A stretch of 64,000 bases of DNA from Actinomycetota bacterium. Its GTDB lineage: Bacteria > Actinomycetota > Actinomycetes > Actinomycetales > Microbacteriaceae. Positions 18,135 through 26,330 of this stretch are shown piece after piece. The position numbers were made by a program, and so were the translations under genes. The stretch spans positions 1 through 64,000 of the forward strand of contig JAIUOH010000007.1 in NCBI GenBank assembly GCA_020161315.1. The letters are read 5' to 3'. Position 1 is the stretch's first letter; each line of letters opens with the position of its first letter. The notes beneath the pieces were generated by a model, which saw only the letters and a list, made by a program, of their open reading frames with translations, ran no database searches and was not told the origin of the DNA.

Positions 18135-18821
18135 ATGAAACTGCAAAAACTCGCTGCGCTTGGCGCAGCAACCCTCGCCGCACTCGGGCTCACCGTGGGT
18201 GCGGCATCACCGGCGCTCGCTCACGATGAGCTGATCAACACTGCCCTCGAGGTCGACAGTGCGACAGGCGAGCTGAACGCGCTCGCTTTCGTATTCAGCA
18301 ACGACATCATGCAGATCGGCACCGAGATCATCGTCACTGACGCCACAGATAAGAACGTCGCGACGGCCGCGCCCGAGGTGTCTGGGCCGAACGTGCGCCA
18401 GCCGCTCGACGCGCCACTCGCCGCGGGCGCTTACAACGCCGTGTGGCGCGTGGTCTCGAGCGACGGGCACCCCATCGAGGGTGGCTTTGTGATCGAGGTT
18501 GCCGAAGACGGCGGCGCCGAGATCACGGCGACATCTGAGAACGATCCACGATTTGCTGATGAAAGCGAAGCCACCGAAGGGGAAACCGGTGAGCTTACGA
18601 CCGCTGCCCGCGAGCAGTCGTCGTTTCCGGCTGGCGGATGGATCGCGCTTGCTGCGGTAGTCGTGGTCGGAGTCGGCACAATTGCCGTGTTTGCCTCGCG
18701 CGGCCGCAAGAAAACCGCTTCGGCTCAGGCGGCTACTGACGCTGCTGGCGTCGGCACTGCTGGCGCAGGTGCTAGTGCCGGTAGCGCAGACAATGCAAAT
18801 CAGGGTGGTGCAGCGAACTAA
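18135..18821 (+). CDS. CopC-domain copper-binding protein with C-terminal membrane anchor
   Basis: 228 aa. Signal peptide (residues 1-29, ending ASPALA) so the mature protein would begin with His30, the classical CopC Cu(II) ligand that forms a histidine brace. The other family ligands are seen in VVSSDGHPIEGGF (D110, H112). A Thr/Glu linker, one membrane helix (about 168-188) and a basic RGRKK stop-transfer follow, then an Ala/Gly-rich cytoplasmic tail. The domain lies outside the membrane and probably holds or hands over Cu(II). Its stop overlaps the start of the PCuAC gene by one base (TAATG). Confidence 0.9.
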   Translation: MKLQKLAALGAATLAALGLTVGAASPALAHDELINTALEVDSATGELNALAFVFSNDIMQIGTEIIVTDATDKNVATAAPEVSGPNVRQPLDAPLAAGAYNAVWRVVSSDGHPIEGGFVIEVAEDGGAEITATSENDPRFADESEATEGETGELTTAAREQSSFPAGGWIALAAVVVVGVGTIAVFASRGRKKTASAQAATDAAGVGTAGAGASAGSADNANQGGAAN

Positions 18822-19441
18822 TGCGCACATTCACTACGCTGCTTGCCGCAGCGCTCATCGCCATGCCCGTTTCGCTGCTGACAGCATGCGCACCCGACGC
18901 CACTTCATCTGATGCGTCCTCGTCGGGTTCTTCTTCATCGACCGCATCTTCAGAGCATCATGGAGCAGACTCAGTGGTCATCGTCGACGGTTGGTCAAAA
19001 GCCGGCGCTACCGCTGGCATGACCGGGGTCTTCGGCACACTCACGAATGCGAGCGACGAAGATCTCGAGATTACCGGCGTCGAAAGCCCCGATGCCGGCA
19101 TGATCGAGTTGCACGAGGTCACCGCCGACGGCGTGATGCAGGCGATCAAGGGTAAGGTTGTGGTGCCCGCGCACGGCAGCTTCGAGCTCGCCCCTGGCGC
19201 AAACCACATCATGCTGATGGATCTGAAGCGGGACCTGCTCGCGGGAGACGAAGTCACCTTCACGCTGCACCTGCAATCCAGCGGTGGCAGCGCTTCTTCG
19301 GTAACGCTCACCGTGCCGGTAAAGGACTACGCGGGCGCGAACGAAAACTACGGCGGGTCTCATAGCGAGGGTGCCGAAAGTGCCGAGCACACAGCACCCT
19401 CGGGACACGATACCGCTACCGACGCGCATGGCTCGCACTGA
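18821..19441 (+). CDS. PCu(A)C-type copper chaperone, lipoprotein
   Basis: 206 aa. Lipoprotein signal with lipobox LLTAC (C23), a Ser-rich spacer, and a PCuAC (DUF461) domain. The Cu(I) ligands appear as H98, M106, H129 and M131, close to the family H-x-n-M-x-n-HxM pattern. The family delivers copper to the CuA/CuB sites of cytochrome oxidase or to other extracytoplasmic copper enzymes. A His-rich C-terminal tail (residues about 180-206) may add low-affinity sites. It shares its start base with the copC stop and overlaps the DyP gene by 14 bases, so the three genes form a tight operon. Confidence 0.9.
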   Translation: MRTFTTLLAAALIAMPVSLLTACAPDATSSDASSSGSSSSTASSEHHGADSVVIVDGWSKAGATAGMTGVFGTLTNASDEDLEITGVESPDAGMIELHEVTADGVMQAIKGKVVVPAHGSFELAPGANHIMLMDLKRDLLAGDEVTFTLHLQSSGGSASSVTLTVPVKDYAGANENYGGSHSEGAESAEHTAPSGHDTATDAHGSH

Positions 19442-20702
19442 GTCAAGCAGTAGCGCTCGCGCCGCATCGGCGCACCACCTCGACCGCCGCGCCCTGCTCA
19501 CGGGCGGGGCGGTCGGGGTGGGCCTCGGCGGAGCACTGGGAGCGCTCGGAACGCTCGCCGGTATCGGCGGTTTCGGTGACATCGGCGGTTTCGGCAAGCC
19601 TGATGCGCCTGGTATTTCTGGCGAGGATCGCACCTTCGGTGCCGACACGCTGCCCTGCCACGGCACTCACCAAGCTGGCGTGACGACTGCCCCTGGCGCG
19701 CATATTCGTTTTGTGGCATATCAACTTCGACCTGAAGTTGATGCAACAGCGCTGCAGCGCATGTTTCGCGTGCTGACGGGCGATATCGAGGGTCTCACCT
19801 CGGGCGACAGCCCGCTCGCCGACCCTGAGCCCGAGCTTGCCGCACGGCCCGCCGGGCTCACAATCACGGTCGGGGTCGGCCCCGAACTCGTGAACCGGGT
19901 GCGCCCAAATGAATGCCCTAAGTGGCTTGCACCGCTACCCGCGTTTTCGCGCGACCAGCTCGGTGGCGGTTACGACGGTGGAGACCTGCTGCTCATCGTG
20001 CAGGCCGATGACACCATGCCGATCGCACACGCGCACCGCATGCTGCATCGAGACCTTCTCGGCTTTGCAGAGCCACTGTGGAGCCAGCAGGGCTTTCGCA
20101 CGGCACGAGGTGCTGACGAGAGCGGGCGCACCATGCGCAATCTCATGGGCCAGGTCGACGGCACGGTGAACCCAGCACCCAGCGACGACGACTTTGCTTC
20201 GCTAGTGTGGCTCGGCGCCGACTCGGGCTGGCTGGCCGGGGGCAGCGCGCTCGTGCTGCGGCGCATTCGCATGGAACTCGATACTTGGGACATGGTCGAT
20301 CGCCCCGGGCGCGAGGCCAGCATCGGGCGCAGGCTCAGCGACGGATCACCGCTCAGCGCGGCAGAAAACAAAAGCGACGAGCACACACCGGCAGACTTCG
20401 GGGCAAAGAATGAGCGCGGCTTCTCTGCGATTCCGGTCGCTGCGCACATTCGGCGGGCGCACTCAGTTGACCCGAGCGAGCGCATCTTTCGCCGCGCGGC
20501 GAACTACGACGACGGTGCTGAGTCCGGGCTGCTGTTCGCCTGCTATCAGAGGGACCCGCTGGAACAGTTTGTGCCGATCCAGCGCCGCCTCGATGAAGCC
20601 GACGTGCTCAACGAATGGGTGACCCACGTGGGATCAAGCGTGTTTGCTGTGCTTCCCGGCTTCGAGCGCGGGCAGTTGCTCGGGCAAAGCCTGTTCGCTT
20701 GA
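19428..20702 (+). CDS. Tat-exported DyP-type (dye-decolourising) haem peroxidase
   Basis: 424 aa from ATG 19428. A twin-arginine signal with DRRALLTGG precedes a hydrophobic Gly-rich segment, so the folded haem protein is probably exported by Tat. The DyP distal motif GxxDG is present as GQVDGTVNP, and the proximal region includes VAAHIRRAHSV and ERIFRRAANYDDG. Members oxidise dyes, phenols or haem; EfeB-like ones take part in iron uptake. Here there are no efeU or efeO genes; instead it follows CopC and PCuAC. In Streptomyces the DyP enzyme DtpA works with a PCuAC-like chaperone in copper trafficking, which is the closest parallel I know. Confidence 0.92.
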   Translation: MARTESSSSARAASAHHLDRRALLTGGAVGVGLGGALGALGTLAGIGGFGDIGGFGKPDAPGISGEDRTFGADTLPCHGTHQAGVTTAPGAHIRFVAYQLRPEVDATALQRMFRVLTGDIEGLTSGDSPLADPEPELAARPAGLTITVGVGPELVNRVRPNECPKWLAPLPAFSRDQLGGGYDGGDLLLIVQADDTMPIAHAHRMLHRDLLGFAEPLWSQQGFRTARGADESGRTMRNLMGQVDGTVNPAPSDDDFASLVWLGADSGWLAGGSALVLRRIRMELDTWDMVDRPGREASIGRRLSDGSPLSAAENKSDEHTPADFGAKNERGFSAIPVAAHIRRAHSVDPSERIFRRAANYDDGAESGLLFACYQRDPLEQFVPIQRRLDEADVLNEWVTHVGSSVFAVLPGFERGQLLGQSLFA

Positions 20703-20729
20703 GTGCGGGTGCGTTCTCGCGCTTCTGAG

Positions 20730-21653
20730 CTACGCTCGCGGGTGCGCCTGGCGGTACGTTTGCGCGAGACGCCCGGTTGAGACGTGGGTATAGATCTGCG
20801 TGCTGTTGAGGCTCGCGTGTCCGAGCATCTCTTGCACAACGCGCAGGTCTGCACCGCCGTTGAGCAGGTGGGTGGCCGCACTGTGTCGAAGCGTGTGCGG
20901 CCCCCGCGGCCCGCTGCCCGGCTCCTGCTCGAGCTCTCGTGACACAAGTCGGTACACCGCACTGGGGGTCAGGTCGCCGCCCTGGTTGCCGAGAAAGAGC
21001 GCGGTATGGCTGTCGCTGTCTGAGAGGGCGAGCAGCTGTGGCCGCGACCTGCGCAGGTACTCGTCGAGGGCTTTTGCCGCCGGGCCGCCGAGCGGCACGA
21101 TGCGCTGCTTGTTGCCCTTGCCCGTCACCCGCACAGTGCGATCTGCGAGGTCGAGGTCGGTGAGTGGCAGTGTGCACAACTCTGAGACGCGCAGCGCGGT
21201 CGCATAGAGCAATTCGAGCACCGCTCTGTCTCGGATGGCGACAGGGTCACCACCCTCGGCGCGGCTCGCTGCCCGCCCGAGAATGCGGTCGAGTTGCTGT
21301 TCGCTCAGCACCCTGGGCAGGGTTTTTGATTGCTTCGGGCTCTGCAGGCGCGATGCCGGGCTTCCCGGCACGATGCGGCGCTGCTCAAGCCAGGCGCCAA
21401 AAGACTTCACCGTGGCGACGCTTCTTGCGATAGTGCCCGCCGAGTAGCCCCGCTGCTGCTTGTCCCAGAGCCAGGCGCGCAGCAGCTCAAGGTCGAGCAC
21501 AGTGATGTCGGTGGCCTCGCCAGAGTCATCGCCCCCTACGAACTCGGCGAGCGCGCGCAGGTCATTACGGTAGGCCCTCACAGTATTGGGCGAATAACCG
21601 TATTCGAACTCGACGGTTCGCAAGAATCCGTCAATCGCCTCGTCTAACCGCAT
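20730..21653 (-). CDS. xerC: Tyrosine recombinase XerC
   Basis: 307 aa site-specific recombinase that with XerD resolves chromosome dimers at dif. The N-terminal SAM-like core-binding domain (about 1-100) is followed by the catalytic domain with R155 (ALRVSEL), K179 (TGKGNKQR), H253 and R256 (HTLRHSAATHLL), H279 (LGHASLNSTQ) and nucleophile Y288 (IYTHV). ATG 21653 is chosen over the longer frame to 21836: family alignment begins here and CACAAT (21660-21665) sits 6 bases upstream as a likely -10 box of a leaderless mRNA. In relatives it usually follows dprA directly; here about 1.1 kb of other DNA intervenes. Confidence 0.92.
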   Translation of the reverse strand: MRLDEAIDGFLRTVEFEYGYSPNTVRAYRNDLRALAEFVGGDDSGEATDITVLDLELLRAWLWDKQQRGYSAGTIARSVATVKSFGAWLEQRRIVPGSPASRLQSPKQSKTLPRVLSEQQLDRILGRAASRAEGGDPVAIRDRAVLELLYATALRVSELCTLPLTDLDLADRTVRVTGKGNKQRIVPLGGPAAKALDEYLRRSRPQLLALSDSDSHTALFLGNQGGDLTPSAVYRLVSRELEQEPGSGPRGPHTLRHSAATHLLNGGADLRVVQEMLGHASLNSTQIYTHVSTGRLAQTYRQAHPRA

Positions 21654-21722
21654 GGTTCTATTGTGCACTGGCGCACGCTTGGGTTTGTGCGCTGACGCAT
21701 GCCCGGGTTGTAGTGTGAGCGA

Positions 21723-22316
21723 GTGGGCGAAGAAACATTCACCGAACGGCTGCGGCTTATTCGTCTTGACGCTGATGATGAAGCTCTCGTTGAAGCTGTG
21801 TTTCGAATTCAGGCAGACCCCGCGACTTGGAGGCATCTGCCGGAGGGGGTCGAGACGAGTCGCTCTAGCAACAGGTCGATGGTCGCAGAGTATGCGAGGT
21901 CGTGGCGGGAACAGGGCGCCGGCTGGTGGGCGTTCAGCCTGCGTGAGCCCATCGATGGTCTCCCGAAGGACATGATTGTAGGGTTGGGCGGTGTGGCCCG
22001 GCGCGACCCGGCTATCGCGGCGTGGAATCTCGGGTACCGGCTCACCCCGATGGTTTGGGGGCGGGGCCTTGCTAGCGAGGTAAGCAGGGCCGGCCTGCTC
22101 GCGGCGAAACAGGCGCAGCCTGAGTTGCCTGTTACGGCCCGTGCGCTCGGCCGCAACCAGGCATCGTGGCGGGTGCTTGAGCGCGTCGGTCTCGAGCTAG
22201 CGTGGGAGGGCACCGTGCCGATGCACGCTCCGCTCACCGCGGGCCTCGACCTTCGCATCTACAGCGACCGACCGCTTTCCGAGGGGCTTACCGCACAGAT
22301 CGCTGCGCTGGGGTGA
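21723..22316 (+). CDS. GNAT-family N-acetyltransferase (RimJ/RimL-like)
   Basis: 197 aa acetyl-CoA-dependent acetyltransferase fold. Seen: N-terminal TERLRLIRLDADDEALV typical of the RimJ/L branch, central strand AAWNLGYRLTPMVWGRGLASEV with the acetyl-CoA-binding R/Q-x-x-G-x-A-like turn, and the C-terminal ARALGRNQASWRVLERVGLELAWEGT. The substrate is unknown. GTG 21723 follows TAGTGT (21711-21716) by 6 bases, again leaderless. It is the only plus-strand gene in the minus-strand DUF2469-to-xerC block and so looks inserted. Confidence 0.85.
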   Translation: MGEETFTERLRLIRLDADDEALVEAVFRIQADPATWRHLPEGVETSRSSNRSMVAEYARSWREQGAGWWAFSLREPIDGLPKDMIVGLGGVARRDPAIAAWNLGYRLTPMVWGRGLASEVSRAGLLAAKQAQPELPVTARALGRNQASWRVLERVGLELAWEGTVPMHAPLTAGLDLRIYSDRPLSEGLTAQIAALG

Positions 22317-22338
22317 TGGGCAAAGCCCACGAAAGCGC

Positions 22339-22625
22339 TCATTTGGCTTTGTGCACGCTGCTGCGGTGATCGCTGTCGATCACAAGAATCACCACGCGCC
22401 CGTCAATGAACTCGCAAATCACACGGTAGTCACCCACACGGTATGCCCGAAGCCCGGCCGTTGTGCCAGTGAGCGTGTTGCCCCTGCTGCGGGGGTTTTC
22501 CAGCGCCACAAACGATCGGAGCGCATCGTGCACCCGCCGCGCAATCTGCGGATCAGCTCTGCGAACCACTTCAGTGCATCAGGAAGATACGCCAAAACCC
22601 ACACCACAGGCTCGGCCTCGGTCAC
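22339..22625 (-). pseudogene. RelE/ParE-family toxin, frameshifted
   Basis: Two overlapping frames together make one RelE-like toxin. The frame from GTG 22625 reads VWVLAYLPDALKWFAE, the family N-terminus; the next frame reads ADPQIARRVHDALRSF and continues through RAYRVGDYRVICEFI to SVHKAK. One missing base near 22558 separates them (after TTCGCAGA, minus strand). RelE toxins cleave mRNA on the ribosome; the C-terminal RxGDYR motif is intact, but as sequenced the product would be truncated. It starts with GTGA overlap to a remnant antitoxin frame. A sequencing error is possible. Confidence 0.75.
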
Positions 22626-22699
22626 GAAACATCGTTTAACACATCAGCCGAAACAGGCACACCCTTCAACCGGATTGTTGTAGGTCTCGTGACTCCCAT
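22622..22699 (-). pseudogene. Short antitoxin-like remnant upstream of the RelE pseudogene
   Basis: A 25-codon frame from ATG 22699 reads MGVTRPTTIRLKG and stops at a TGA that overlaps the toxin GTG by four bases. PTTIRL resembles the first strand of ribbon-helix-helix antitoxins, but the helices are missing, so this looks like an internally deleted antitoxin. An in-frame ATG at 22726 would extend it by nine codons. The position and overlap fit a toxin-antitoxin operon; the family call is tentative. Confidence 0.4.
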
Positions 22700-22701
22700 G
22701 T

Positions 22702-22724
22702 GAATACTCGTATGCAGTGTATTC
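22702..22724. promoter_or_regulatory. Palindrome upstream of the toxin-antitoxin remnant
   Basis: GAATAC (22702-22707) and GTATTC (22719-22724) are inverted repeats 11 bases apart in a locally AT-rich stretch just before the antitoxin ATG. The position suits the autoregulatory operator of a toxin-antitoxin pair. No binding protein is identified. Confidence 0.35.
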
Positions 22725-22761
22725 ATTTTGCCAACTTTCTCTCAAAACTCACTCGTATTGA

Positions 22762-24249
22762 TCAGCCTGAGCTTGGCTTCATGAGACTCCACCGTGTGCC
22801 ACCCGCATCGCCGGCACCCGAAGCTTCTCGCCGCTTCACCTTGCCGAGCAGCTCGAGTTCACTCAACACTCCCCTCACCTGGGCTGAGGTGAGCCCCGCG
22901 AGTTTCGCGATGGAATCAACATCTCTCGAGCCACGCAGGGGTAGCGCGTCGTGAACCCGGCGCGCCCAGGCGCTCTCGCGGGGTTCCCTACCCGGAGCCT
23001 CTTTTTCTGCTCTGCCTAATGTGTCTGCACCACCGGCTGCGTCGGCTGCATCCGTCATAGCCGCTGCGCCTGCGCCTGCGCCACCCGCTTTAATCGCAGC
23101 GCCCACTTCGCCCGCACCGAACAACGCGAACATCTCGTCAATGCTCGCAAGTTCGCATACCTCGCGCACGCTCGTAATCAGCGCAGCGTCATAGTCACGA
23201 ATCAGCTTGTGGCACCCGGCCGATGCGGCCGAAGTCACCGGGCCCGGCACCGCACCGATCGGTCTGCCCAGCTGCGAGGCGTGCCCGGCTGTGTTGAGAC
23301 TGCCAGAGTTCATCCCGGCCTCGGGCACCAGAATTGCGCGCGAGAGAGCCGCGATAAGCCTGTTGCGCTGCAGAAACCGCCATCGGGTGGGTGCCGAGTC
23401 TGGCACCATCTCGGAGCAGACCGCACCTCCCGATTCACCGAAGCCATCCTCGCCCGAGCTGGTAGTCGCCCCGCCGCCCGCGATGCGGTCGAGCAGAGAC
23501 TCATGGGCTCGCGGGTAGGGGCGATCTGCCCCACCGGCCACAACCGCAACCGTCACCGCGCCCGCGGCGAGCGCGGTGCGATGCGCGACGGCGTCGATAC
23601 CATAGGCGGCTCCCGAGACGATGGCGAGCCCTGCACGGCATGCCCCGTCGACAAGCTCAGCCGTGACATGACTGCCGTAACCGGTGGCTGCCCGAGCTCC
23701 TACCACGCCAAGGGAGTAGGCACTCAGCGCTTCGAGGTTGCCGCGCACCCACAGCATGTTGGGAGCATGCACACCAAGGTCATCAACCATCACCGGCCAG
23801 AGCGCGTCACCAGGTATGAGCACACGCAACCCGGCCGCAGCCGCCCGCTCAATATCGAGCACCGTTTCGGCGCGGTTCAGCCGCGGTTTCCACCGCTCAA
23901 GCGCGTCAGACATCACTCTTGAGGTAAGCCCCGTGGCAGCGTCTTCGCTGGCCGCTGCCACGGCGCTCTGGATGCGCTCAGCGCTTGCACCTTCGACGAG
24001 CAGCACGAGTGCGGCTTCAACGCCGATGGTTGCTGCGAGCAGCCCGGCCACGCCGTCACCGGGCTCGGCGATTCTTGACCACGCGACTCGGGCAAGCAGG
24101 GCGTCTGCTCTGTGTTGAGTGATTTCATGCTGCGTAATCTCGCGTTGCGTGGCCTTACGTTCGCCACCGACTCGGTGACACAGGCTTCCGTCGAGAGAAT
24201 TCAACAGGCGGAGCAGGCCGGGCTCGGCGCGTAGCGTTTCGGCGCTCAC
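22762..24249 (-). CDS. dprA: DNA-processing protein DprA
   Basis: 495 aa, longer than the usual 350-400. DprA/Smf binds incoming single-stranded DNA and loads RecA in transformation. The Rossmann core shows VVGARAATGYGS, SGAAYGIDAVAHRTALAAG, GGADRPYPRAH and LVPEAGMNSGSLNTA; a C-terminal winged-helix domain follows (RGSRDVDSIAKLAGLTSAQVR). The extra length comes from an acidic Gly/Ser insert (about residues 265-285) and an Ala/Gly-rich linker (about 390-430). The GTG start overlaps the comM stop by four bases (GTGA), which fixes it. Residues 36-46 hold a short EITQH tandem repeat. Confidence 0.95.
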   Translation of the reverse strand: MSAETLRAEPGLLRLLNSLDGSLCHRVGGERKATQREITQHEITQHRADALLARVAWSRIAEPGDGVAGLLAATIGVEAALVLLVEGASAERIQSAVAAASEDAATGLTSRVMSDALERWKPRLNRAETVLDIERAAAAGLRVLIPGDALWPVMVDDLGVHAPNMLWVRGNLEALSAYSLGVVGARAATGYGSHVTAELVDGACRAGLAIVSGAAYGIDAVAHRTALAAGAVTVAVVAGGADRPYPRAHESLLDRIAGGGATTSSGEDGFGESGGAVCSEMVPDSAPTRWRFLQRNRLIAALSRAILVPEAGMNSGSLNTAGHASQLGRPIGAVPGPVTSAASAGCHKLIRDYDAALITSVREVCELASIDEMFALFGAGEVGAAIKAGGAGAGAAAMTDAADAAGGADTLGRAEKEAPGREPRESAWARRVHDALPLRGSRDVDSIAKLAGLTSAQVRGVLSELELLGKVKRREASGAGDAGGTRWSLMKPSSG

Positions 24250-25805
24250 AGCGCTGCTCCCCCACGCAACGCAAGCGCCTGGCGTATCTCGGCTCGCTCT
24301 GGCGCCGGTTTTTCGGCAAGGTCTGCGAGGGTCCAGCCGAGACGCAGCACCCGGTCGTAGCCTCGAACCGTAATTGCCCCACTTGAAAGCGCCGCATCAA
24401 GCACGTGAGTCGCCGATCGCGAGAGCCGATTCGTGGGGGCACGCAGCCAGTCTCCGCTCACTTCGCCGTTCACTCTCCAACGCGTGCCCCGCAGCCTCGT
24501 GGCCGCTCGCAGCCTCGCCGCCTGCACCCGCTCACGCAGCTGCACGCTCGTTGCGTTTGGCTGCTCGTCAAGACCGATTAGCACACTTGAGACCCGACGT
24601 ATGTTGAGGCGCAGGTCGATGCGGTCGGTTAGCGGCCCGCTGAGCCGACCCAGATAGCGAATGCGCTGCGACGGCGTGCATTTGCAGGGGTTTGCGCTGC
24701 TGCACGAGTCGGCATTGCCGCAGGGGCAGGGGTTTGCCGCCAGCACCAGCTGCGCGTGCGCGGGCAGCGTTGCGTGCACCTTTGCACGGTGAATCTCGAC
24801 TTTGCCTGACTCGAGGGGCTGTCGCAACGCGTCGAGCACTGATCGCGGAAACTCAGGCGCTTCGTCGAGAAAGAGTACGCCGTGGCAGGCTTTCGTTACC
24901 GACCCTGGTCGCACGCCGCTCGCGTCACCGCCGCCGATGATCGCGACCTGCGAGGCGGTGTGGTGCGGGCTCTCGAACGGCGGCCTGCGCACGAGAGCTG
25001 ACAGGGAGTGCCCACCGAGCGAGGCGATACTTGAGGCAGTGATTGATTCGCCCTCGGTTAGATCGGGCAGAATCGAGGCGAGCCTGCTCGCAAGCAGCGT
25101 CTTGCCTGCCCCTGGCGGGCCAACCATCGAGAGGTGATGTCTGCCCGCCGCAGCCACCACCAAGGCTTCCACGGCCTCTGGCTGACCGATCACGTCTGAC
25201 ATGTCTGGCTCAAAGAGCTGCAACGAGCGCGGCTCGGTCTTGTGCGGTGCGGCCGCTTCGGGTTGCGCAATGCTCCACCCCGCCGAGTCACCACGGTGCC
25301 AGGCGACGGCCCCGCTCAACGACTCTGCCGCGATCACTTCGATGCCCGGCACCAGGGCGGCCTCACTCGCGCAGAGTGCCGGCACCATCACGCGCAAGAA
25401 ACCGTGCCGATGCGCAGAAAGCACCGCGCTCAGCAGGCCGGGCGGGCGCCGCAGTTCACCCCCGAGACTCAGCTCACCGATGTGTGCGACCTCGGCGAGG
25501 CCTGCAGCGGGGAGCTGTTTCGAGGCGGCGAGCGCCGAAAGCGCAATCGCAAGATCAAAACCTGAGCCCTGCTTCGGCAGTGCGGCCGGGCTCAGGTTCA
25601 CAACAATGAAACGATCACTCAGAGCCATTCCCGCCTGCTGTATCGCAAGCCTCACCCGCTGTTTCGCCTCGGCAAGCGCGGCATCGGGCAGCCCAATGAT
25701 TGCCATTCCTGGCAGCTGGTTCGACACCGCCGCCTCGACGTGCACCACCGTGCCGTCAAGCCCTGTCAGCGCGATCGCCGCAGTGCGACAGACTGCGGCA
25801 CTCAT
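24246..25805 (-). CDS. comM: YifB/ComM-family Mg-chelatase-like AAA+ ATPase
   Basis: 519 aa. N-terminal ChlI-like (Lon-protease-fold) domain, AAA+ Mg-chelatase core with Walker A GPPGAGKTLL and Walker B GVLFLDEAPEF, and a C-terminal domain with four cysteines (PCPCGNADSCSSANPCKC) near residue 350-390. ComM is a helicase that drives branch migration in natural transformation in Gram-negative species. Start and stop overlap its neighbours by four bases each (ATGA with yraN, GTGA with dprA), so yraN-comM-dprA is one operon. Confidence 0.95.
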   Translation of the reverse strand: MSAAVCRTAAIALTGLDGTVVHVEAAVSNQLPGMAIIGLPDAALAEAKQRVRLAIQQAGMALSDRFIVVNLSPAALPKQGSGFDLAIALSALAASKQLPAAGLAEVAHIGELSLGGELRRPPGLLSAVLSAHRHGFLRVMVPALCASEAALVPGIEVIAAESLSGAVAWHRGDSAGWSIAQPEAAAPHKTEPRSLQLFEPDMSDVIGQPEAVEALVVAAAGRHHLSMVGPPGAGKTLLASRLASILPDLTEGESITASSIASLGGHSLSALVRRPPFESPHHTASQVAIIGGGDASGVRPGSVTKACHGVLFLDEAPEFPRSVLDALRQPLESGKVEIHRAKVHATLPAHAQLVLAANPCPCGNADSCSSANPCKCTPSQRIRYLGRLSGPLTDRIDLRLNIRRVSSVLIGLDEQPNATSVQLRERVQAARLRAATRLRGTRWRVNGEVSGDWLRAPTNRLSRSATHVLDAALSSGAITVRGYDRVLRLGWTLADLAEKPAPERAEIRQALALRGGAAL

Positions 25806-26188
25806 TCGATGCCTCGCAGGTGCTCGATCCTTGGCTCGGCGCCCGGTAGCACCGTCACCGCAACCGCGTCGATGCGCAGCTTCGCTGCTGCTGGGCGGTG
25901 TTCACGCACCCACCCGATCAGCAAAGCCCGCAGTCGCGATGCTTTGCGCGCTGTGATCGCTTCGAACGGGCTGCCGTACCCTCTGCCGCCGCGGGTCTTC
26001 ACCTCAACCGCGGCGATGGTGTCACCGTCACGTACCACCAGGTCGAGCTCGCCCGCCCGGCCGTGTCGCCAGTTGCTGGCGAGTATCTCGCAGCCGAGGC
26101 CGCGCAGGTACTCTGCTGCGAGAGCCTCGCCGCGTGCGCCAAGTGAACGATTATGCGATGGGGCGCTGAGTGAAGTTGATTGCGTCAT
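25802..26188 (-). CDS. YraN family protein (UPF0102), endonuclease-like fold
   Basis: 128 aa from ATG 26188. Motifs RSLGARGEALAAEYL, AGELDLVVRDGDTIAAVEVKTR (the restriction-endonuclease-like E/D-x-x-x-ExK core) and the KASRLR segment are typical of UPF0102. The biochemical role is unknown, although the core resembles Holliday-junction resolvases. The frame stays open to a TTG at 26218 and a GTG at 26206; ATG is chosen for codon preference, and the start is uncertain. It heads the comM-dprA operon. Confidence 0.85.
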   Translation of the reverse strand: MTQSTSLSAPSHNRSLGARGEALAAEYLRGLGCEILASNWRHGRAGELDLVVRDGDTIAAVEVKTRGGRGYGSPFEAITARKASRLRALLIGWVREHRPAAAKLRIDAVAVTVLPGAEPRIEHLRGIE

Positions 26189-26248
26189 GCCGACAGCATC
26201 ACTCACTGGGAACGCCAAAACCTCGGCTTAGCTCAAATCAATAAAAAT

Positions 26249-26285
26249 CTGTGCATAACCCATTTTCATGGGTGCTGTGCATAAC
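26249..26285 (-). promoter_or_regulatory. Two direct repeats matching the DnaA-box consensus
   Basis: TTATGCACAG occurs twice on the minus strand within the 11-base direct repeats at 26249-26259 and 26275-26285 (26 bases start to start). TTATGCACA fits TTWTNCACA. Between them CCCA and TGGG flank TTTTCA. The pair lies about 60 bases upstream of yraN, in the gap after DUF2469. This may be a DnaA titration or regulatory site; no origin genes are nearby. Confidence 0.4.
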
Positions 26286-26330
26286 AAGTCAAAACGCGGA
26301 CGCAGCCAAACGCAGCCCGCGGGCGCACGC

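Noticed and set aside
20730-21653. Phage or integron integrase
   Set aside because: Length, catalytic pattern and linkage to dprA/comM fit chromosomal XerC; no attachment sites or cassette genes are adjacent.
22419-22625. Independent small gene in the first RelE frame
   Set aside because: The sequence continues the RelE fold in the next frame; treating it as a separate gene would ignore the frameshift.
23647-23660. GTCGACAAGCTCAG inside dprA, similar to the smc repeat core
   Set aside because: It encodes the conserved AELVDG segment of DprA in frame, so similarity is probably coincidental.
26249-26285. Origin of replication
   Set aside because: Only two DnaA-like boxes, no dnaA, dnaN or parAB nearby and no AT-rich unwinding region.
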